Positions 8,004 to 16,138 of a DNA stretch of 43,057 nucleotides are shown here, piece by piece. The DNA lies in assembly GCA_007695035.1 (NCBI GenBank), contig REEO01000019.1, forward strand, positions 1 through 43,057. Reading direction: 5' to 3'. The translations under genes and the position numbers were made by a program. This DNA comes from Saprospirales bacterium. Its GTDB lineage: Bacteria; Bacteroidota; Bacteroidia; Chitinophagales; Saprospiraceae. Each line of letters opens with the position of its first letter. Within the stretch, counting starts at the first letter, position 1. The notes beneath the pieces are model-generated. The model searched no databases and was not told the origin of the DNA. It saw only the letters and a program-made list of their open reading frames with translations.

Positions 8004-8525
8004 ATGAAGAATCTTATTTCACTAGTTTTTGCGGCGCTGTTGCTGGCTGCACCTCTTACGGAAACCACAGCACAAAAATCCATGGACTATCAAACAGCTA
8101 TTGGTCTGAGAGCAGGATGGGGGGTAAGTTTAACCGGTAAGCACTTCATCAACGACAATCATGCGATTGAGGGGATTGTAAATTACCGGTCCTTTGGCAG
8201 TTTTGGAGTAAGTTGGGCTTGGATGCGAATCAGTGGTTTGTATCTTGTACACCAACCATTGGATGATGTAATCGATGGCCTCGGTTGGTATTACGGAGGT
8301 GGTGCTTATGTTGGTTTTTGGACTGGAGATTTTGACTTTGGCCCGAGAAGCAATAGAAATAGCACATTTATTGGCATTAGTGGTGCCTTAGGCCTTGATT
8401 ACACATTTGCAGATGTACCTTTAAATGTAAGTGTGGACTGGATACCGAGTTTTAGATTAACTGGGGGTGGAACCGGCTTTACCGGTGAAGTAGGTGGTTT
8501 GGCCGTAAGGTACATCTTAAGATAA
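8004..8525 (+). CDS. Small outer-membrane beta-barrel-like protein
   Basis: 173 residues with an N-terminal signal peptide (hydrophobic 5-17, cleavage likely after TTAQ at ~24). The mature part alternates polar and aromatic residues with many glycines, contains several strand-like blocks (for example GLRAGWGVSLTG, GLGWYYGGGAYVGFW, VSVDWIPSFRLT) and ends in a hydrophobic strand AVRYILR, as expected for an eight-stranded outer-membrane barrel. No enzymatic motif is present. It has its own promoter (7965) and an intrinsic terminator (8554), so it appears to be a monocistronic unit. The specific function is unknown. Confidence 0.75.
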   Translation: MKNLISLVFAALLLAAPLTETTAQKSMDYQTAIGLRAGWGVSLTGKHFINDNHAIEGIVNYRSFGSFGVSWAWMRISGLYLVHQPLDDVIDGLGWYYGGGAYVGFWTGDFDFGPRSNRNSTFIGISGALGLDYTFADVPLNVSVDWIPSFRLTGGGTGFTGEVGGLAVRYILR

Positions 8526-8553
8526 TAAATTCCCTCAAGTCAAATATTGGAAT

Positions 8554-8588
8554 AAAGGCTCCGGAGCTTCACAGCCCGGGGCTTTTTT
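8554..8588 (+). terminator. Intrinsic terminator after the outer-membrane-type gene
   Basis: An 11-bp stem with two G-T wobbles (8554-8564 with 8576-8586), a loop of about 11 nt and a run of six T (8583-8588). It lies 29 bp after the stop at 8525 and partly overlaps the stop of the convergent gene, whose own transcript would see a weaker U-tract from the same stem. Confidence 0.75.
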
Positions 8589-9585
8589 ATTGCCCAAAAT
8601 CTATCACTGTATTGTCGCCCAGGTTAAGGCTTTGACGCATTCCCTTGATGGCAGCATCGTTTCCAACAATAGATGCCTGCAATACAACCTCTTCTATGGT
8701 AGCGTGTTCCCCAATAATGGAATTCCTGACAATGGCAGACCTAATCTGCGAATGTGGCCCTATGGTAACATGTGGACCTATAATGGAATTCTCAATGTGG
8801 CAATTCTCAGCTATGTGAACAGGTTGCAGCACAATGGTGTTTTGAAACTCCGGTAGATCCGTAGTTGGATAGCCCGCTTTTTCCAGCAAAATGGCGTTTG
8901 TTTTCAGAAGTACATCCTTTTGACCGCAATCGTACCAATTTTCAGCAGTCTGGGTGGTAAACTGATGCCCCTCTTTTATCATGTCCATTATCGCATCCGT
9001 AAGTTGGAATTCTTCATGGGTCTTTCGCTCTTCCTGAATGATTTTGTCCAGTGCCCGTATAAGCTCTCCTGATTTTTTGAACTTATAAATCCCAATCATG
9101 GCTAGATTGCTCCTGGGAATACTCGGTTTTTCTATGGCTGCTTTGACCTGCCCCTCCTGATCAACTTCCACTATTCCAAAATTTCGGGGATCGCCAACCT
9201 TGCTGACCGCCAAACATGAATGCTCACAATCCACCATCTTCTTCAGGTCCATATCGAAAATCAAATCCCCGAGTGAGACGAATAGCGGTTCATCATCCCC
9301 AAGCAGGTGCCTGGCAGTCCAAATGGCATGGCCCAGGCCTTCTCTGTCTTCCTGTATCACAAATTCTCTATCCAGGTCTGGATAATTCTCATTGATGTAG
9401 GCCTTGATCTTGTCCCCCATGTACCCTATCACAAAAACAAACTCGGTAAAACCCACTTCTACAAGTTCATCCACAATAAATCCCAGTATGGGCTTGCCGG
9501 CCACCGGGATAAGAGGCTTGGGCTGTGTGTAGGTGAGCGGTCTAAGTTTCGTACCTGCTCCTGCCACCGGAATAATGACTTTCAT
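8587..9585 (-). CDS. Sugar-phosphate nucleotidyltransferase (glucose-1-phosphate thymidylyl/uridylyl- or mannose-1-phosphate guanylyl-type)
   Basis: Predicted to activate a sugar-1-phosphate with an NTP for surface polysaccharide or glycan synthesis. The 332 residues begin with the nucleotide-binding signature GAGTKLRPLTYTQPKPLIP (9-27; the family usually has R where K13 stands), then SLGDLIFDMDL around 114-124 with the metal-binding Asp, and EKPSIPRSNLAMIGIY about 153-168. Residues ~245-330 are hexapeptide repeats forming a short left-handed beta-helix, as in bifunctional or GMPP-like transferases. Which NTP and sugar are used cannot be read from the sequence. Preceded by its own -7 element (9606). 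Confidence 0.82.
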   Translation of the reverse strand: MKVIIPVAGAGTKLRPLTYTQPKPLIPVAGKPILGFIVDELVEVGFTEFVFVIGYMGDKIKAYINENYPDLDREFVIQEDREGLGHAIWTARHLLGDDEPLFVSLGDLIFDMDLKKMVDCEHSCLAVSKVGDPRNFGIVEVDQEGQVKAAIEKPSIPRSNLAMIGIYKFKKSGELIRALDKIIQEERKTHEEFQLTDAIMDMIKEGHQFTTQTAENWYDCGQKDVLLKTNAILLEKAGYPTTDLPEFQNTIVLQPVHIAENCHIENSIIGPHVTIGPHSQIRSAIVRNSIIGEHATIEEVVLQASIVGNDAAIKGMRQSLNLGDNTVIDFGQ

Positions 9586-9605
9586 CTAATGATTTTTGCT
9601 CCAAA

Positions 9606-9613
9606 CAAAGATA
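9606..9613 (-). promoter_or_regulatory. Bacteroidota -7 element for the nucleotidyltransferase
   Basis: On the minus strand TATCTTTG matches TAnnTTTG exactly, 20 bp ahead of the start codon at 9585. Confidence 0.5.
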
Positions 9614-9824
9614 GCAAGGATTTTCTATTCGCTAAATTTTGCTTACGATGGTTAATCTTTGGACGGTAAATAATCTTAGGACCTACCTGGCATAGAAAGC
9701 AAAACTAATTCCAATAATCCGGACTGACAAAATCCCCGGGCTACGGTTTGGAATAATTATTACCTGGATTGGTGGTGTAGTCAAATAATGCGTATTGAAA
9801 AGCTATAGAGAAAGTCATAGAAAA

Positions 9825-10406
9825 TCAAGGCATGCCGGCTTCTTCCAGTACGCTGGCACTTTTTTCCTCCGGCACGAACTTCATGGCTGCTGAATTGATG
9901 CAGTATCGAAGACCGGTGGGATTGGGACCATCTTCAAAAACATGCCCCTGGTGACCATCACAGCGTTTACAAACCACCTCTAAACGAACCATACCGAAGG
10001 AACGATCCTCAACATATTTCATCACTCCAGGATAGATTGGTTGATAAAAACTGGGCCATCCAGTACCGGAGTCAAATTTATGTTCGCTTGAAAACAACGG
10101 CAATCCACAGCCCGCGCAGCAAAAAACACCTTTTTCATAAAATCCATCGTACTTACCGGTAAATGCCCTTTCTGTTCCCTCCTGCCTCAGGATATAGTAC
10201 GCCTGCTCATCCAATTTTTCCCTCCAGTAATTGTCGCTTTTTTCCATTACTTCAACCTCAATAGGCTCTAAGTCTTGAAAAATTTGCCGGTCGTAATCGG
10301 GTAAGGAATTGTTGTCCGATACCGTTTGTGTAAAGCATCCGGTATGAAGCAAAAAGATGAGTATTAGTGCCGAATAGATTTTACTCGAGGTCGTGTCCGA
10401 TAGCAT
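9825..10406 (-). CDS. msrB: Peptide methionine-R-sulfoxide reductase MsrB, exported
   Basis: Repairs methionine-R-sulfoxide in proteins. The MsrB domain covers about residues 50-185: zinc-binding CxxC pairs in CCAGCGLPLF and CKRCDGHQGHVF, the GTGWPSF substrate loop, and the catalytic Cys in GLRYCINSAAM. The first 25 residues form a hydrophobic export signal ending in LLHTGC, a weak lipobox, so the enzyme probably works in the periplasm, possibly as a lipoprotein. The start codon lies 26 bp inside the end of the upstream membrane-protein gene, implying coupling; the hydrophobic signal needs this start or one very close to it. Last gene of the rimO run. Confidence 0.9.
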   Translation of the reverse strand: MLSDTTSSKIYSALILIFLLHTGCFTQTVSDNNSLPDYDRQIFQDLEPIEVEVMEKSDNYWREKLDEQAYYILRQEGTERAFTGKYDGFYEKGVFCCAGCGLPLFSSEHKFDSGTGWPSFYQPIYPGVMKYVEDRSFGMVRLEVVCKRCDGHQGHVFEDGPNPTGLRYCINSAAMKFVPEEKSASVLEEAGMP

Positions 10407-10842
10407 CGCTGTCTTTTTTAAGTTTTTCGCTGTCTCTTTGTGAGGTGAGTTCCGTCAGTTTTACAATACTCAAACCGATACCCAGCATAATGGAATATCC
10501 TATCACCAACACGCTCAAAATAGGTCTGAAACCTCCGGCTTCATTAAGAGATACTCCGCTTAACAACCAGCTTGTGAGGACGCAGGCAATAGCCAGCGCT
10601 ATAAAGGTATAAACTGACATAGTCCAGTACTGCTTCCCCTTACTGAAACTAAACAAAAGGGCCGAATTGAATATGGAGTAAAGAAGAATCATGGAAATAA
10701 AGATCCCCCACACAAATACACTCGTTTCGGGCAGATCTACTACTATACCTGCAATTAGACCGAGTACGACAATGGCAAAACCGGTAAGATAAATAGCGAG
10801 AGCGAGGTAAAGTGGATTTCGAAAGTTTTCAACCTGGAACAT
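10381..10842 (-). CDS. Four-helix membrane protein of unknown function
   Basis: 153 residues with four clear transmembrane segments (about 13-35, 42-65, 77-95, 108-127) and a charged cytoplasmic tail rich in Lys, Asp and Ser. No family-defining motif is recognised. It begins 24 bp after rimO and overlaps msrB, so it belongs to the rimO-msrB transcript. A role next to the exported methionine sulfoxide reductase would be speculation. Confidence 0.7.
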   Translation of the reverse strand: MFQVENFRNPLYLALAIYLTGFAIVVLGLIAGIVVDLPETSVFVWGIFISMILLYSIFNSALLFSFSKGKQYWTMSVYTFIALAIACVLTSWLLSGVSLNEAGGFRPILSVLVIGYSIMLGIGLSIVKLTELTSQRDSEKLKKDSDAIGHDLE

Positions 10843-10866
10843 ATTGGCTTGTGTTTGGTGCGCGAT

Positions 10867-12180
10867 TCAGTCGATTACATTCCCGTACAGATCGTATTCC
10901 GATGCTTCGGTAATCTTCACATTGGCAAAATCACCAATTCGCACAAATTGTTCAGCGCCATCCACTAAAACTTCATTATCCACTTCAGGAGAGTCGCCTT
11001 CAGTGCGCCCGGCAAAACACCTCCCCTCCTTTCTATCAAACAGTACCTTGAACACTTTTCCCACTTTCGCTTCATTCTTTTCAAGGGATATTTCCCGTTG
11101 AATGGCCATCAGCCTCTCTGCCCTTTCCTGCTTAAGCTCGGGGGAAACATCGTCGGGCAGGATATGGGCGGAGGTATCTTCTTCGTGTGAGTACTGAAAA
11201 ACACCCATTCGGTCAAAACGGGCTTCTCTTACAAAGTCACAGAGGGATTCAAAGTCCTCCTCAGTCTCTCCGGGAAAACCGACTATCATGGTGGTTCGCA
11301 AGGTCAGTCCGGGTACAGCTTGCCGTGCTTTTTCAATAAGCGACCACATTTCCTGCCTTGAAGTTTGTCTTTTCATTAATTTCAAAACCCGGTCGCTGGC
11401 GTGTTGCAGTGGAATATCCAGATAGTTGCATATAGAATCCCTGTTTTTCATCACATCAAAAACCTCAACCGGAAATTTATTGGGGTATGCGTAATGCAGC
11501 CTTATCCAATCAATTCCCTCCACATCCGCCAAACGGTCCAACAGTTCGGCTAACATCCGCTTTTTGTAAAGGTCCAAACCGTAGTAAGTCAGTTCCTGTG
11601 CGATGAGCATCAGTTCCTTTACGCCTCTTCTAGCCAGCCCTCGCGCCTCAGTGACCAGTTCCTCAATCGGTTTGCTCACATGTTTTCCACGCATCAAGGG
11701 AATTGCACAAAAAGAACAGGTCCTGTTGCACCCTTCTGAAATTTTGAGGTAGGCGTAATGCGGCGGAGTGGTAATGGTGCGCTCACCTATCAGATCGTGC
11801 TTGTAATCCGCATTGAATCTGCTGAGCAGAAGAGGCAAGTCCAGCGTACCGAAAAAACCATCCACCTCAGGCATTTCCTTTTGCAAATCATCCATGTAGC
11901 GCTCGGACAGACAGCCAGTGACGTAAAGTTTCTCAATCCTACCCAGTTTTTTCTGCTGTGCGTACTCCAGGATGGTATTGACAGATTCCTCTTTGGCAAG
12001 ATCAATAAAGCCACAGGTGTTAACCACTATGGTGCCGGCATTGCTGTCGTTTTCTTCGTGGGCCGCCTCAATCTGATTGGCTTGCAGTTGGGAAATAAGG
12101 TTCTCGGAGTCCACCAAATTTTTGGAGCACCCCAGGGTGATTACATTGACTTTGCCACTCTTTAATTCTTTGGTTTTCAA
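10867..12180 (-). CDS. rimO: Ribosomal protein S12 methylthiotransferase
   Basis: Radical-SAM enzyme that adds a methylthio group to the conserved Asp of ribosomal protein S12. The N-terminal UPF0004 domain has three cluster cysteines (C18 in GCSKNLVDSENL, C56 in VNTCGFID, C90 in VTGCLSERY). The radical-SAM motif CNRTCSFC is at 151-158, followed by GKHVSKPIEEL. A C-terminal TRAM domain spans about 370-435. CSKN in the first motif separates it from MiaB. Length 437 is normal for the family. A structured element (12199-12240) lies just upstream of the start. Confidence 0.94.
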   Translation of the reverse strand: MKTKELKSGKVNVITLGCSKNLVDSENLISQLQANQIEAAHEENDSNAGTIVVNTCGFIDLAKEESVNTILEYAQQKKLGRIEKLYVTGCLSERYMDDLQKEMPEVDGFFGTLDLPLLLSRFNADYKHDLIGERTITTPPHYAYLKISEGCNRTCSFCAIPLMRGKHVSKPIEELVTEARGLARRGVKELMLIAQELTYYGLDLYKKRMLAELLDRLADVEGIDWIRLHYAYPNKFPVEVFDVMKNRDSICNYLDIPLQHASDRVLKLMKRQTSRQEMWSLIEKARQAVPGLTLRTTMIVGFPGETEEDFESLCDFVREARFDRMGVFQYSHEEDTSAHILPDDVSPELKQERAERLMAIQREISLEKNEAKVGKVFKVLFDRKEGRCFAGRTEGDSPEVDNEVLVDGAEQFVRIGDFANVKITEASEYDLYGNVID

Positions 12181-12198
12181 TACCGCTTAATTTAAAAT

Positions 12199-12240
12199 GG
12201 GTCGGACCTGTTGCCATTCTACAGCAGTTGGCATCGACCC
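12199..12240 (-). promoter_or_regulatory. Structured RNA element directly upstream of rimO
   Basis: In the minus-strand transcript an outer 6-bp stem GGGTCG/CGACCC (12235-12240 with 12199-12204) encloses a 5-bp stem TGCCA/TGGCA (12229-12233 with 12212-12216). The loop of the inner hairpin contains CTGT (12221-12224), complementary to ACAG (12208-12211) right after the inner stem, allowing an alternative or pseudoknot-like pairing. It ends 18 nt before the rimO start. It may be a cis-regulatory leader, or an intrinsic terminator for the upstream helicase gene, although the following tract ATTTTAAATT is a weak U-run. Confidence 0.4.
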
Positions 12241-12390
12241 TATACTGTAAAATTTTCTTGCTATTTGACGCCTTAACAACCGCTTTGTAAACAAACAGCC
12301 CTTAAAAATATTGCCCCTTAAAAGAGCGATCACTTTTGATGCGAAATCATTTTAATATCTGGCCTTTAAACTAACAGACATTCTTTTCAT

Positions 12391-13692
12391 TCAGCGGGAT
12401 TTCCGATTATCCCCTCCACCCCTTCCAGAGTGGCCACCGGATTTTTTTCCTGACCTAAAACTACCACCCCGTCGCTTACCCTGTGGATTTCTACTGCTCC
12501 TTCGACCGTGTCGCTGTCCCCCTTTACCGCTTCTGCTCTTCCCGGCAGAGCTGTATTGAGGTCCTTCCCCAAGTTCTGAAGGGGGTTGCTCTTTTTTTAA
12601 TTCTTTTTCAATGAGTTTCTCTATCTGCCTGAATTTGGGAATGTCTCTGGGATTGATAAAAGTAATGGCCGTGCCCGTTTTACTGGCCCGGGCGGTTCTC
12701 CCAATTCGGTGCACGTAGTCCTCCGGGTCTGGAGGCACATCGAAATTCACCACCAGATCAATGCCCTCCACATCAATTCCCCGGGATAGAATATCGGTTC
12801 CAATGAGGACCCTTAGATTCCTGGCTTTAAATTGCTGCATAATTTTCTCTCTTTCACTTTGGTCAAGGTCAGAGTGAAAATCCTGTACTTTATCGCCCTT
12901 TCTCTTGAGGGTTCTGGCAATGTTTTTAACCTTTTCCCTGGTGGAGGCAAAAACGATCACACTTTGAAAATCCTTGTTCTTCAAAACCTCAGTTAGCAGG
13001 GCCTCTTTTTGAGGGTCATGGGCCATGATAGCGCGCTGATCAATACCCTCAGCCGGTTTGGAAATTTTAATGCTGATCTCCTCGTAGGAACCCATTATCC
13101 CCTTCGCAAGCTTTCGAATATTGGGTGGCATGGTGGCAGAGAATAGCAGGGTTTGGCGCTTTTTGGGAAGAACCGATATAATTTTCATGATATCATCGTG
13201 AAAACCCATATCGAGCATCCGGTCAGCTTCATCCAGTATTAGGTGATTGAGTTGGGAGAGGTCCACTTCCTTACTCCCTATCAAGCTAATCAGTCTTCCG
13301 GGTGTCGCAATTATAATATCAGCGCCGGTTTTCAGGGCGCGTTTTTGTCTGACGTAATCCTCACCATCACCACCTCCATAAACAGCGATGGAACTCGCAT
13401 TGGTAAAATAGGAAAAGCCCTCTATCTGCTGATCGATCTGCATGGCCAACTCGCGCGTTGGCGCCAATATGATGGTATTTACCCCTTTTGTGGGATTCTG
13501 CAGGAGGTGATGAAGTACCGGTAAAATAAATGCCGCTGTCTTTCCAGTACCAGTCTGTGCACAACCTATAATGTCCACTCCACTCATTATTAAGGGAATG
13601 GCCTTCTCCTGAATAGGTGTGGGCTTTTCAAAACTCATGGCCTGAAGGCCCTCATTGATCATTGGGTCTAAATTAAAGTCTTCGAATCTCAA
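12391..13692 (-). CDS. DEAD-box ATP-dependent RNA helicase (RhlE-like)
   Basis: Unwinds RNA, likely in ribosome assembly or mRNA turnover. Motifs in order: Q-motif region PTPIQEKAIP (24-33), motif I AQTGTGKT (45-52), PTRELAMQ (~81-88), TPGR, DEADRMLD (motif II), SATMPP (motif III), and in the second RecA domain ILSRGIDVEG and HRIGRTARA (motif VI). The tail from about 375 is rich in Gly, Arg, Lys and Ser, the usual RNA-binding extension. The 433 residues are typical. A -7 element at 13760 precedes it, back to back with the argB promoter. Confidence 0.92.
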   Translation of the reverse strand: MRFEDFNLDPMINEGLQAMSFEKPTPIQEKAIPLIMSGVDIIGCAQTGTGKTAAFILPVLHHLLQNPTKGVNTIILAPTRELAMQIDQQIEGFSYFTNASSIAVYGGGDGEDYVRQKRALKTGADIIIATPGRLISLIGSKEVDLSQLNHLILDEADRMLDMGFHDDIMKIISVLPKKRQTLLFSATMPPNIRKLAKGIMGSYEEISIKISKPAEGIDQRAIMAHDPQKEALLTEVLKNKDFQSVIVFASTREKVKNIARTLKRKGDKVQDFHSDLDQSEREKIMQQFKARNLRVLIGTDILSRGIDVEGIDLVVNFDVPPDPEDYVHRIGRTARASKTGTAITFINPRDIPKFRQIEKLIEKELKKEQPPSELGEGPQYSSAGKSRSGKGGQRHGRRSSRNPQGKRRGGSFRSGKKSGGHSGRGGGDNRKSR

Positions 13693-13759
13693 AATATATA
13701 TTGGTTTGTTTGTGCTTATTAAAATTCGCTGTTCTAAGCCCCGAAATATTGGGGTGACA

Positions 13760-13767
13760 CAAAGGTA
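13760..13767 (-). promoter_or_regulatory. Bacteroidota -7 element for the DEAD-box helicase
   Basis: TACCTTTG on the minus strand, an exact consensus match 67 bp upstream of the helicase start. It lies 38 bp from the opposing arginine operon element, so the two promoters share one short control region. Confidence 0.5.
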
Positions 13768-13805
13768 ATCAACTGAACCGGATTTATTATTCTAAAAAAG
13801 TTTAA

Positions 13806-13813
13806 TATATTTG
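13806..13813 (+). promoter_or_regulatory. Bacteroidota -7 element for the arginine operon
   Basis: TATATTTG matches TAnnTTTG exactly and predicts transcription from about 13819, giving a leader of about 100 nt before argB that contains a small ORF and a hairpin. Confidence 0.55.
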
Positions 13814-13838
13814 CAGTTGACACTTTTGAGCTAAACAA

Positions 13839-13931
13839 ATGCAGGGAAAGAGTGTTTTAAATAGAGGTTTTTGCAGCAAAAGCCTCGTTTACATCAATAA
13901 ACAACCGCCTCCAATCAATTATGCGAAATAA
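13839..13931 (+). CDS. 30-codon leader ORF overlapping the argB start
   Basis: An ATG about 20 nt after the predicted transcript start opens a 30-codon frame that closes with TAA at 13929-13931, eleven bases inside argB in another frame. The peptide begins MQGKSVLNRGF and ends INYAK. It has a single Arg, so it is not a classical arginine-rich attenuation peptide; the overlap suggests translational coupling or a ribosome-stalling role instead. A 9-bp hairpin lies within it. Small open frames arise by chance, so this is a candidate only. Confidence 0.3.
   Translation: MQGKSVLNRGFCSKSLVYINKQPPPINYAK
13864..13886 (+). repeat. Leader hairpin upstream of argB
   Basis: GAGGTTTTT (13864-13872) pairs with AAAAGCCTC (13878-13886) around a 5-nt loop GCAGC. 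The single wobble is U-G in plus-strand RNA and would be an A-C mismatch in the minus-strand RNA, which favours a role in the arginine operon transcript. No T-run follows, so it is not an intrinsic terminator. Confidence 0.45.
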
Positions 13932-14757
13932 ACGAAGGGTACTGATCAAATACGGTGGCAACGCCATGGTGGATCAGGAACTCCAATATGCTATTTTCCG
14001 GCAGATTAAAGTAATTCAAGAAAATGGCCATCAGGTTGTTATGGTGCACGGTGGAGGACCTTTTATTCAGGAGGTACTCGACGCTGCTCAGGTCAAATCA
14101 GAATTTGCGGGCGGTCATAGAATTACCACCCCCGAAGCATTGCCTTTTGTCGAAATGGCCCTCAAGGGAAAAGTCAACGGCCAGTTGGTGAGAATATCCA
14201 ACAGTATTGGTTTACCAGCGGTGGGACTCTCAGGTAAGGACGGAAACACTGCCATCGCAACCAGGCGATTTCACATGGAAGAAAACGAAGATGGGACCAC
14301 CAGCAAAGTGGACATTGGTCGTGTAGGAGATTTGGTGAAAATTGACACCACTCTTCCCAAAATGCTTTTGTCCGGTGGTTACTTTCCTATTTTTACCTGT
14401 ATAGCCTCAGATTCAAAGGGGGATGATTACAACATCAATGCCGATATGTTTGCCGGTCACATGGCCGGAGCCCTGGATGTGGATGACTATATTGTGCTGA
14501 CAGATGTGGACGGTCTGATGAGGGACATCCAGCGAATTGACAGCATTGTAAGCGAGCTTTTTCTCGACCAAATACCCGGCCTGTTGAATAAGGTGATCAA
14601 AGGGGGAATGATTCCTAAGGTGGAGTCCTGTGAGATCGCCTTAAACAATGGAGCCGGCTCAGCTCGAATACTGAATGGGACCAAACCTGAGCAACTGAGC
14701 GAATGCCTTTTGGACAAGAAGAAAATTGGAACCACAATAACTATTAGAAACAAATGA
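13921..14757 (+). CDS. argB: Acetylglutamate kinase
   Basis: Phosphorylates N-acetylglutamate, second step of arginine synthesis. The 278-residue amino-acid kinase fold shows IKYGGNAM at 8-15, the VHGGGPFI substrate/ATP loop at 42-49, VGLSGKDGN around 100-108 and a C-terminal GGMIPK motif near 222-227. The last codons overlap argD by 4 bp. Some Bacteroidota use a succinyl variant of this pathway; the presence of argJ downstream argues for acetyl intermediates here. An in-phase leader ORF ends just inside the gene. Confidence 0.92.
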   Translation: MRNKRRVLIKYGGNAMVDQELQYAIFRQIKVIQENGHQVVMVHGGGPFIQEVLDAAQVKSEFAGGHRITTPEALPFVEMALKGKVNGQLVRISNSIGLPAVGLSGKDGNTAIATRRFHMEENEDGTTSKVDIGRVGDLVKIDTTLPKMLLSGGYFPIFTCIASDSKGDDYNINADMFAGHMAGALDVDDYIVLTDVDGLMRDIQRIDSIVSELFLDQIPGLLNKVIKGGMIPKVESCEIALNNGAGSARILNGTKPEQLSECLLDKKKIGTTITIRNK

Positions 14758-15950
14758 AAGAGACTACGAATAAGCAGCTTTTTGAGCGCGATCTGGAGAG
14801 TTATTTGCCTACTTTTAAGCGTTTTCCCCTCGCTATTGAAAAAGGCGAAGGAGCAACTGTCTGGGATGTGGAGGGTAACAAATACCTTGATATGCTCGCC
14901 GGTATTGCGGTAAACAATCTGGGACACTGTCACCCTGCCATATCTAAGGCCATCAGCGTTCAGTCCAAAAAATTGATGCACATTTCAAATTTTTTCGTCA
15001 GCAGACCCCAGGTGGAATTGTCTGAAAAACTGATCGAGCTATCGGGACTTAGCAGGGTTTTTCTCACCAACAGCGGTGCAGAATCTGTAGAAGGTGCCAT
15101 TAAGATTGCCAGAAAATATGCCCACAGCAAAGGGCGAACCGGGGAAATAGTCTTCATGGACAACGCCTTCCACGGTAGAACGCTTGCTACCATAGCAGCC
15201 GGGAAAAAGAATTACCAACGCGGTTTCGGTCCGATTCCAACCGCATTTACGCCCATAGATTTTAACAATCTTGGGGAGGCGGAAAAGGCAATTTCCACCA
15301 AAACGGCTGCTGTGATCGTCGAACCCATCCAGGGAGAAGGAGGCGTCAATCCTGCTACACCAGAATTTTTAAAGGGATTGAGGGAGATTTGTGACAAGAC
15401 AGGCACCTTGCTAATATTTGATGAAATACAGTGCGGGATAGGCCGGACATGTAAGATATTCACCAAGGATCACTTCGGAGTCCAGCCGGATATAATGACC
15501 CTCGCCAAGGGACTGGGAAGCGGAATGCCCGTGGGCGCAGTTCTATGCAATGATAAAGTTTCAGCTGCTATCGAGCCCGGAGACCACGGCACCACTTTTG
15601 GAGGAAATCCATTGGCCTGTGCCGCTGCCATCGCTACTTTACAGACTATTAACGACCATCAATTTATTAAAGATATAGAGCAGAAGGCAGCCTGGTTTAC
15701 CGGAAAGCTGGAGGATTTAAAGAACAGATTTAACTCCATTTTAGAGGTGCGAGGTAAGGGATTTATGATAGGTGTTGTCGTAGAAGGAGAATCAAAGCCA
15801 CTGGTTATGGAGATGCTCGATCACCACATTATCGCCAACGCCACGGCAGGCAATGTGATACGTCTGGTTCCGCCGCTTACCATTTCAAAAGATGAACTGT
15901 CTCATTTTCTCAAAGTTTTCGAGGAAATCCTGAAAAAACGCGAGAAATAA
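14754..15950 (+). CDS. argD: Acetylornithine aminotransferase
   Basis: PLP-dependent transamination of acetylglutamate semialdehyde to acetylornithine. The 398 residues show TNSGAESVEGAIK (105-117), the PLP-phosphate region, the PLP-binding Asp in LLIFDEIQCGIGR (D223) and the Schiff-base Lys in TLAKGLGSGMPVGA (K252). The start ATG overlaps the argB stop. ArgD enzymes often also act as succinyl-diaminopimelate aminotransferase, which would supply the step after DapD that has no dedicated gene in this window; that second role is inferred. Confidence 0.93.
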   Translation: MKETTNKQLFERDLESYLPTFKRFPLAIEKGEGATVWDVEGNKYLDMLAGIAVNNLGHCHPAISKAISVQSKKLMHISNFFVSRPQVELSEKLIELSGLSRVFLTNSGAESVEGAIKIARKYAHSKGRTGEIVFMDNAFHGRTLATIAAGKKNYQRGFGPIPTAFTPIDFNNLGEAEKAISTKTAAVIVEPIQGEGGVNPATPEFLKGLREICDKTGTLLIFDEIQCGIGRTCKIFTKDHFGVQPDIMTLAKGLGSGMPVGAVLCNDKVSAAIEPGDHGTTFGGNPLACAAAIATLQTINDHQFIKDIEQKAAWFTGKLEDLKNRFNSILEVRGKGFMIGVVVEGESKPLVMEMLDHHIIANATAGNVIRLVPPLTISKDELSHFLKVFEEILKKREK

Positions 15951-16138
15951 TGCTGATCCAGTTTTTGGTTTTTCAAAAGTTGAGTATTTTACGAAGATTT
16001 ATTGGCAGACGGGTATAAAAGGTTTAGTATGCAGGTGGATTTGGGACCTTTAATGAATTGAAAGCGAATTGATTACAAGATAAAGAACAAGTGAGGGATT
16101 GTTTCTTCACTTTAAGGATTTAAAATTACCGTCATCAC

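Noticed and set aside
12199-12240. ZTP (pfl) riboswitch, suggested by the GGGTCG start of the element
   Set aside because: The downstream conserved ZTP core is absent, and the gene is not in purine or folate metabolism.
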